From Methylobacterium haplocladii (GTDB lineage Bacteria; Pseudomonadota; Alphaproteobacteria; Rhizobiales; Beijerinckiaceae), in the NCBI RefSeq assembly GCF_007992175.1, contig NZ_BJZT01000013.1:62001-126000 (forward strand): DNA of 64,000 nucleotides. The letters are read 5' to 3'. The number at the start of each line of letters is the position of its first letter. Within the stretch, counting starts at the first letter, position 1. A program made the translations under genes and the position numbers. A model generated the notes under the pieces. It did no database searches. It was not told where the DNA came from and saw only the letters and a program-made list of their open reading frames with translations. Shown one piece after another: positions 58,827 to 64,000 of the stretch.

Positions 58827-60302
58827 ATGGGGGAGACATTGAAAATAAGCGAACTTAGGGGTCAAACCGCCCACCTCGCCAACCTGAACAATATTAACGT
58901 GATCATGGGCCGTAACGGCGCAGGGAAAAGTCGCTTTCTTCGTGACATCGAAGAATTGACTAGCCGGAGCAAGCAGACTTTTTATGTTCGGTACATCAGC
59001 CCGGAGCGGGCCGGGTCGTTTAAGCGCGATGGCAACATTCTTACAAATATGAGCAATAATACCGACTGGCTGCGACAAACGCGGGCAGTAAATCAGGCCG
59101 TCAACTTCAAAGCAGCATCGGCGATGCTATTCCGCGAGGCCGAAACACTTTACCTGCGTCGGCTTGCCAGGACGCCTGAAATCCGGATGGATTCGAATCG
59201 CAACTTCGAGACGGACCGGCTGAGCAAGGTCAATCAGCTGCTGACCAATATTTCGCTGGAGATGGGCGCTGCCGATTTTGAGTTCCGGTCGCTCGCTGAC
59301 GGCCAGCCAATAAGCCCGGACGAAATCAGCAGCGGTGAATCGGAAGCCGTGGCTTTGGCTACCGAAATTCTCTACTTCTTCGACACGATTGACCCAACGA
59401 AGTTCAACGTACTGCTTCTTGATGAGCCGGACGTGCACCTTCACCCCGATCTTCAAGCACGGCTCGCTAAGCTGATCATCGCCATGCTCGATGAGTTCAA
59501 GAGCCAAGCAGACAGCATTGCTGTATGCCTCTCCACACATAGCAGCCCGCTGGTATGTTCTCTTGCGGCTTCGCAATACGTTTCGATCGGTACTAAGAGC
59601 TTCGCGGTTGACACGGTTGAACTGAAACCGACCAGCGCCGAGCTCCGCAAGGTTGCCCCGTTCTTCGGCCACCCCCTGTCACTTTCGTTGAGCGAAGACG
59701 CGGCGATGATCCTCGAAGGCGAAGACGATGAGCGCGTTTGGCAGCAGGCTGCCCGGACGTCGCAGGGTCGGATCAAGCTCTTTCCCGTGCTGGCCGGCAG
59801 CGTAGACCAGCAGAGCGAGTTAGAGGTCTTCTGCGTAGATCTGCTCGGCACGCTCTACGACAACCCAGTCGCCTTTTCCCTCCGCGATGGCGACGGCGTG
59901 GTTGATCAGCCACTTGAACATCGCCTACCTATCAAGCGATACCGACTGCAATGCTATGCAATCGAAAATGCCCTTTTGACTGATCCTTGCCTAGCCGTGA
60001 TGGGTAGGACTTGGGAGGACTTTGTCGCGGCGGCAATGGAATGGGTCTGTAAAAATCCGGAGCACCGGGACGTAAAGCTGATCGAAGAACTTGCCGGATC
60101 CGACAATCGGCTGCAGCATAAGAAGATCAAAAAAATTCGGCAGCTGATCTGTGCTATTCTCATGTGCAAGAAACCTTGGGAGGTCGTGGTTGGTCAGGCG
60201 ATCGGTGCGCTAACGAACGAGGATCTCACCAATTCGAACATGTTGATTGCTTTCCTTGGCGCGGGAATGGCCAGCGATATTGTTTTTAGGAATACGGCAT
60301 AA
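58827..60302 (+). CDS. ABC/AAA-type ATPase with C-terminal TOPRIM/DUF4435-like domain
   Basis: A 491-residue protein. The ATPase part has Walker A GRNGAGKS at 28-35, an ABC-type signature SSGES at 168-172, Walker B VLLLDEPDVHLHP at 195-207 and an H-loop STHSS at 236-240. The C-terminal part has MILEGEDDERVW (Glu 298), FSLRDGDG (Asp 354, 356) and YAIENALL, the acidic arrangement of OLD/DUF4435 TOPRIM nucleases. Related ATPase-TOPRIM proteins (OLD, GajA, retron effectors) act against phage by cutting nucleic acid. Base use is clearly lower in GC than its neighbours, and it lies alone between two core genes, so horizontal transfer is likely. Antiphage function is inference. Confidence 0.85.
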   Translation: MGETLKISELRGQTAHLANLNNINVIMGRNGAGKSRFLRDIEELTSRSKQTFYVRYISPERAGSFKRDGNILTNMSNNTDWLRQTRAVNQAVNFKAASAMLFREAETLYLRRLARTPEIRMDSNRNFETDRLSKVNQLLTNISLEMGAADFEFRSLADGQPISPDEISSGESEAVALATEILYFFDTIDPTKFNVLLLDEPDVHLHPDLQARLAKLIIAMLDEFKSQADSIAVCLSTHSSPLVCSLAASQYVSIGTKSFAVDTVELKPTSAELRKVAPFFGHPLSLSLSEDAAMILEGEDDERVWQQAARTSQGRIKLFPVLAGSVDQQSELEVFCVDLLGTLYDNPVAFSLRDGDGVVDQPLEHRLPIKRYRLQCYAIENALLTDPCLAVMGRTWEDFVAAAMEWVCKNPEHRDVKLIEELAGSDNRLQHKKIKKIRQLICAILMCKKPWEVVVGQAIGALTNEDLTNSNMLIAFLGAGMASDIVFRNTA

Positions 60303-60678
60303 ACAGAAATGTATAGCAGCAGACTGCAACCCTGGGCGCTCTCTTGTGCCAGCCGGTGTCAAACGCCCAATGCCGCTCGTCATCTCTGGCTGAGCTAACC
60401 GGCGAGTTCTGGTCATCACGCTCAGTCATTGAAATGACTGAGATGAGACCGCCTCCCTGCCGCATCTCGCTGATCAGGGGAAAGGCAGCGTTCCCACAGT
60501 AACCACCCTCAAACTACGGGTCGGCTTCCCGCCCAACAGTGACGTTTAGGATGGACGCCAAGTATGAGATTTATATACTGAATAATCATCAATAATATTT
60601 CAGCCACCACGGTGCTCTGGCGTATCGGTTTTGCCACGAAATTGTCGAAAGTCGTCCGTGACCTTCCGACCCAATCTT
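60303..60678. other. Gene-free right part of the ATPase island
   Basis: Lower GC than flanks, especially 60555-60600 (TTATATACTGAATAATCATC). It contains the perfect inverted repeat CTCAGTCATT-GA-AATGACTGAG at 60421-60442. No gene has codon bias. It ends within a few bases of the 3' end of the next gene. Confidence 0.5.
60421..60442. repeat. Perfect 10-bp inverted repeat
   Basis: CTCAGTCATT and AATGACTGAG with a 2-base centre. No T-run follows, so it is an operator or element-end candidate rather than a terminator. Confidence 0.6.
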
Positions 60679-61548
60679 CTATAATTGCCCGCTCCGCCGC
60701 GCGGCCACGGTGGCCAGCGCCGCAAAATCCTTGTCGCCGTCGCCGTGGCTGATCGCGTCGATGAAGTTGTCGCGCAGGATGCCGGCGAAAGGCATCGGCA
60801 CGCCGGCGGTCTCCGCCGCCGCGAGGACGAGGCGGATGTCCTTGGCGCCGAGCCGCATGGAGAAGCCCGGCGGCTCGTAGCGGCGTTCGGCGATCAGCGC
60901 GCCGTAGCCCTTGTAGACCGGCGAGGCGAAGAGGGTGTTCGTCAGGAGGTCGAGGAGCGAGGCGGCCGGGACGCCGTGCCCCTCCGCGAAGGCCGAGGCT
61001 TCGCCCATGGCCTCGATCGCCGAGATCAGCATGAAGTTGCCCGCGAGCTTCACGGCGTTGGCGCGGTAGGGCTCGGGGCCGAAGCACCAGGTCTTCGTGC
61101 CCATGGCGTCGAGGAGCGGCTGCACCGTGGCGATGGCCGCGTCGTCGCCGGCCGCGACGATGTTGAGGGCCGCGTTGGCCGCGGCATCGGGGCGGCCGAA
61201 GACGGGGGCCGCGACGTAGGCGACCCCGGCGCGCGCATGGATCGGCGCCAGTTCCTGCGCGAGGGCGACGGCGATCGTCGACATGCTGACATGCACCGCC
61301 GGCCGCTCGGGTGCATCGAGCAGGCCGCCCGCGACGATCACCGACCGCAGGGCCGCGTCGTCGGCGAGCATGGTGATGGCGGCGTCGCCCCGGAACGCTT
61401 CGGCCGGCGTCGCGACGGGCGTCGCGCCGTCGATGCCCCGGGCGGCCTCGGGCGAACGGTTCCAGACGCGGACCGTATGGCCCGCCTTGACGAGGTTCGC
61501 GGCCATGGCGCGGCCCATGCGGCCGAGCCCGAGAAATCCGACGTCCAT
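60679..61548 (-). CDS. NAD(P)-dependent 3-hydroxyisobutyrate dehydrogenase-like protein
   Basis: A 289-residue beta-hydroxyacid dehydrogenase: NAD motif GFLGLGRMGRAMAANLVKAG, the substrate block MSTIAVALAQELAPIHARAG (less conserved than usual DSGG), catalytic Lys in ANAVKLAGNFMLISAIEAMG, and the GAKDIRLVLAAAETAGVPMP block of GLYR-type succinic-semialdehyde/glyoxylate reductases. The last residues ARRSGQL run into the lower-GC island and the stop lies within about 4 bases of it, so the natural C terminus may have been replaced. The next gene upstream on this strand is the exported hydrolase (no, it lies downstream in coordinates: 61566), 17 bases away. Confidence 0.85.
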   Translation of the reverse strand: MDVGFLGLGRMGRAMAANLVKAGHTVRVWNRSPEAARGIDGATPVATPAEAFRGDAAITMLADDAALRSVIVAGGLLDAPERPAVHVSMSTIAVALAQELAPIHARAGVAYVAAPVFGRPDAAANAALNIVAAGDDAAIATVQPLLDAMGTKTWCFGPEPYRANAVKLAGNFMLISAIEAMGEASAFAEGHGVPAASLLDLLTNTLFASPVYKGYGALIAERRYEPPGFSMRLGAKDIRLVLAAAETAGVPMPFAGILRDNFIDAISHGDGDKDFAALATVAARRSGQL

Positions 61549-61565
61549 GCGGTTCGCCTCCCGGC

Positions 61566-62582
61566 TCAGTGGGTGTTGAGGAAGTCCAGTGCCAGCGCGT
61601 TGAAGCGCTCGGTCGCTTCCATGTGGACGAGGTGGCCGACGCCCTCGATCACCTCGGCGCGGCCGTTGCCCATTTTTTTCGCGAGTTCCGTCGCGTGCTT
61701 CGCGTTCTCGCCCATGGCAGCCCGGAGTTCGGGTGGGGCGAAGGGCTTGCCCGGGGCGTTGTGGTCGTTGGCGCCCATGATGAAGAGGGTCGGCGCGGCG
61801 ATGTAGGGGATCTCGTGCACCACCGGCTGGCCCCAGATCATCTGGTAGGAATTCACGAAGGACTGAAGCCAGCGCGGATACTCCCCCGAGCCCTTCACCC
61901 GCTCGCGGGTGGAGACGAACGGCTCGATCGCCGAATCCGGCAGGGAAAGTGCGTAGCTGGTCTTGAGCTGTTGCCGGTAGGCGTCGGCGGTGAGGTCGCC
62001 CTCACGCTTGAGCAGGGTCTCGTCGGAGACCGGCGGCACGGGAATACGATAATCCTCGAGCCCGATCGGCGCCTCCAGCACGAGGCTGTTGACCCGGGCC
62101 GGGTAGCTGCGGGCGATCCGTACCGCCAGCATGCCGCCCATGGAGTGGCCGATCACGTCGACCCGCGGCAGGCCGAGGCGGTCGAGCAGGACCACCGTGT
62201 CGGCGGCCATGGCATCGAAGGTGAAGGCGCCGACGGGTTTCGAGGATTTCCCGAAGCCGAGCTGGTCGGGCACGATCACCCGGTAGCCGCCCTTCGTCAG
62301 GGCCTGGATCACGGGGAGCCAGTAGCTCGCCGGAAAGTTGCGACCGTGGAGCAGCAGCACGGCGCGGCCATTGGCATTGCCCGCGGGCGGCACGTCCATG
62401 TAGGCGAGGCGCTGGGCCTCGTCGTCGCGGGTCACCGCGAGGTAGCGGACCGGATACGGATAGGCGAAGCCTTCGAGCGCGATGCCGAGCGGCGCGTCGG
62501 TCGCGGCCGCAGGCCCCTCCTGCGCGATGAGCGGCGAGGGGACGAGCAGGGCGGCGAGCGCAAGGGTCGAGGTGAGACGCAT
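61566..62582 (-). CDS. Exported alpha/beta hydrolase
   Basis: A 338-residue protein with a signal peptide (MRLTSTLALAALLVPSPLIA, cleaved before QEG). The fold is clear: LLLHGRNFPASYWLPVIQAL with the oxyanion loop, nucleophile elbow DVIGHSMGGMLAVRIARSYP, acid near FIMGANDHNAPGK and His in EGVGHLVHMEATERFNAL. Substrate unknown. It ends 17 bases before the dehydrogenase ATG on the same strand, so both may be transcribed together. The ATG at 62582 starts the signal peptide; an upstream frame to 62927 overlaps the divergent gene. Confidence 0.9.
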   Translation of the reverse strand: MRLTSTLALAALLVPSPLIAQEGPAAATDAPLGIALEGFAYPYPVRYLAVTRDDEAQRLAYMDVPPAGNANGRAVLLLHGRNFPASYWLPVIQALTKGGYRVIVPDQLGFGKSSKPVGAFTFDAMAADTVVLLDRLGLPRVDVIGHSMGGMLAVRIARSYPARVNSLVLEAPIGLEDYRIPVPPVSDETLLKREGDLTADAYRQQLKTSYALSLPDSAIEPFVSTRERVKGSGEYPRWLQSFVNSYQMIWGQPVVHEIPYIAAPTLFIMGANDHNAPGKPFAPPELRAAMGENAKHATELAKKMGNGRAEVIEGVGHLVHMEATERFNALALDFLNTH

Positions 62583-62615
62583 CGGGACTCCGTGAGGCGC
62601 TGCGGCTCGGTGCAC

Positions 62616-62682
62616 CTCACAAAACGCCCGACGACCGGGAGTTCCCCAGCTGGCCACGACGGCGCAGCGGGCGTTTTGTGAG
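62616..62682. promoter_or_regulatory. 15-bp perfect inverted repeat in the hydrolase/MFS divergent promoter
   Basis: CTCACAAAACGCCCG (62616-62630) and CGGGCGTTTTGTGAG (62668-62682) are perfect complements separated by 37 bases. The size of each arm and the placement between divergent genes suggest two binding sites for one regulator that controls both the hydrolase and the efflux pump. Confidence 0.65.
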
Positions 62683-62754
62683 AGACACTGGCCGCGACGA
62701 GGGAGATAGGGCGCTGCAGGGTACGGGTCGCGGCCGGAGGCCTTCCGGGAAAAC

Positions 62755-64000
62755 ATGACGGACACGCATGGCGACGGCCTGCCCGTCCGCGAGCGGATGC
62801 TCGCCCTGCTGGCGATCGCCCTCGCGATGACGCTGGCCGTCCTCGACGGGGCGATCGTGAACGTGGCGCTGCCGGCGATGGCGCGGGACCTTGCGGTGCC
62901 GCCGTCCGAGGCGATCTTCGTGGTCAACGGCTACCAGATCGCGGTCACCGCCGCGCTGCTGCCGCTGGCGGCCCTCGGCGACGGCATCGGCTACCGGCGC
63001 GTCTATCTCGGGGGCTTGAGCGTGTTCACGCTGGCGTCGCTCGCCTGCGCCTATGCGCCGACGCTCGACCTCCTGATCGTCGCGCGGATCGCGCAGGGCC
63101 TCGGCGCGGCGGGCATCATGAGCGTGAACATCGCGCTCGTGCGCTTCATCTATCCGGCCCGGCTGATCGGCACCGGCGTCGGCAACGTCGCTCTGATCGT
63201 CGCCGTGGCCTCCGCCGCCGGGCCGACGGTGGCGGCCGCCATCCTATCGGTGGCGACGTGGCACTGGCTGTTCCTGGTCAATCTGCCGGTGGGGCTGGCG
63301 GCGCTTCTCGTCGGGGCGAAGACGCTCCCGCGGACCCCCGCGAGCGGGCGCCGCTTCGACGTCGTCAGCAGCGTTCTCAACGCGCTGACCTTCGGCCTGC
63401 TGATCATCGGCGTCGACGGCCTGGGCTCGGCCGAGAGCCGCCCGTGGGCGCTCGCCGAGATCGGCGCGGCCGTCGCCGTCGGCATCGTCTTCGTGCGGCG
63501 CCAACTCACGCTGCCGGCGCCGCTTCTGCCGGTCGACCTGCTGCGGATCCCGGCCTTCGCCCTCTCGATGGCGAGCTCGATCTGCGCCTTCGCCGCACAG
63601 ATGATCGCCTTCGTGGCATTACCCTTCTACCTCCAGGACGTGCTGCACCGCTCGGCCACGCAGACCGGCCTGCTGATGACGCCGTGGCCGATCGCGGTGG
63701 CCGTGATCGCGCCGTTCGCCGGCCGGCTCGCCGACCGCTATCCGCCCGGCCTCCTCGGCGGGATCGGGCTGGCGACGATGGCGGCGGGCCTCACGGGGGT
63801 GGCGCTGCTCCCGGCCGATCCGTCGACCCTCGACATCGCCTGGAGGCTCAGCCTCACCGGGCTCGGCTTCGGGCTGTTCCAGTCGCCGAACAACCGCCTG
63901 ATCATCACCAGCGCGCCGCGCGAGCGCAGCGGCGGGGCGAGCGGGATGCAATCCACCTCCCGGCTGACCGGGCAATCGCTCGGCGCGGCCCTCGTGGCGG
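62755..64000 (+). CDS. MFS transporter, DHA2 (14-helix) type, 3' end outside window
   Basis: The first 415 residues of a multidrug-type exporter. The DHA2 motif LDGAIVNVALPAMARDL is in helix 1, ALGDGIGYRRVYLGG in loop 2-3, ARIAQGLGAAGIMSVNIALV in helix 4 and an antiporter-motif-C-like SAAGPTVAAAILSV in helix 5. It likely exports drugs with proton antiport. The ATG at 62755 follows GGGAAAAC. It is divergent from the hydrolase gene, sharing the inverted repeat at 62616-62682. The frame is open to the window edge. Confidence 0.92.
   Translation, partial: MTDTHGDGLPVRERMLALLAIALAMTLAVLDGAIVNVALPAMARDLAVPPSEAIFVVNGYQIAVTAALLPLAALGDGIGYRRVYLGGLSVFTLASLACAYAPTLDLLIVARIAQGLGAAGIMSVNIALVRFIYPARLIGTGVGNVALIVAVASAAGPTVAAAILSVATWHWLFLVNLPVGLAALLVGAKTLPRTPASGRRFDVVSSVLNALTFGLLIIGVDGLGSAESRPWALAEIGAAVAVGIVFVRRQLTLPAPLLPVDLLRIPAFALSMASSICAFAAQMIAFVALPFYLQDVLHRSATQTGLLMTPWPIAVAVIAPFAGRLADRYPPGLLGGIGLATMAAGLTGVALLPADPSTLDIAWRLSLTGLGFGLFQSPNNRLIITSAPRERSGGASGMQSTSRLTGQSLGAALVA

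Noticed and set aside
58534..60687. tRNA-associated integration site for the ATPase island
   Set aside because: No tRNA-like sequence, integrase or long direct repeat was found; only a 6-base match, kept as a weak observation.

Overview
The window is a GC-rich (roughly 68-70 % by eye) alphaproteobacterial chromosome segment. The AtpA/AtpD/AtpC, RecA, GcvP, LigA and Irr proteins, the alphaproteobacterial LexA and CtrA box types, and abundant intergenic palindromic repeats all point to Rhizobiales, most likely Methylobacterium/Methylorubrum. I see no rRNA, tRNA, CRISPR array or transposase.

Layout. 1-3782: end of the F1 ATP synthase operon (atpA 3' end, atpG, atpD, atpC, terminator), with repeat elements inserted between its genes. 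3849-9099: cupin protein, recA with a LexA operator, gcvP on the minus strand. 9100-15561: addA, a small hypothetical gene, a solitary YejB-type permease and a GNAT acetyltransferase. 15571-22878 (minus): MoxR / DUF58 / BatA-DUF4159 / VWA-membrane-protein cluster. 23090-27409: PaaI-like thioesterase, an ABM-fold protein, and a convergent pair made of a membrane PAS-GGDEF-EAL protein and an RpfF-like DSF synthase homologue. 27763-31756: DUF1285, NUDIX CoA pyrophosphatase, DUF6111 and CCA-adding enzyme genes, then trpA. 32059-34488: a small protein and a hybrid histidine kinase. 34598-43456: a surface-glycan island (GT61, a low-GC GT-A enzyme, a CmcI/MycE-like methyltransferase, a triple-GT4 fusion of 1266 residues and a repeat protein). 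43540-58536: mixed housekeeping and accessory genes (adenosine kinase, Uma2, ligA, GST, PHB depolymerase, irr, SH3 protein, D-2-hydroxyacid dehydrogenase, EI24 protein, kelch protein, MFS pump). 58537-60680: a lower-GC island with one AAA/ABC-type ATPase carrying a TOPRIM/DUF4435-like domain. 60679-64000: 3-hydroxyisobutyrate-dehydrogenase-like protein, exported alpha/beta hydrolase and, divergently, a DHA2 efflux pump cut by the window edge.

Most noteworthy. (i) The RpfF-like gene faces a PAS-GGDEF-EAL gene, an arrangement that recalls RpfF/RpfR fatty-acid signalling to c-di-GMP, and a perfect CtrA box lies upstream. (ii) A second perfect CtrA box lies upstream of the PHB depolymerase gene. 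(iii) The solitary ATPase-TOPRIM gene sits in foreign-looking DNA at the end of a core gene and is a defence candidate. (iv) The glycan island has a triple glycosyltransferase and low-GC inserts. (v) There are several perfect long inverted repeats and at least five families of intergenic repeat. All functional statements come from reading the sequence; no database search was run.
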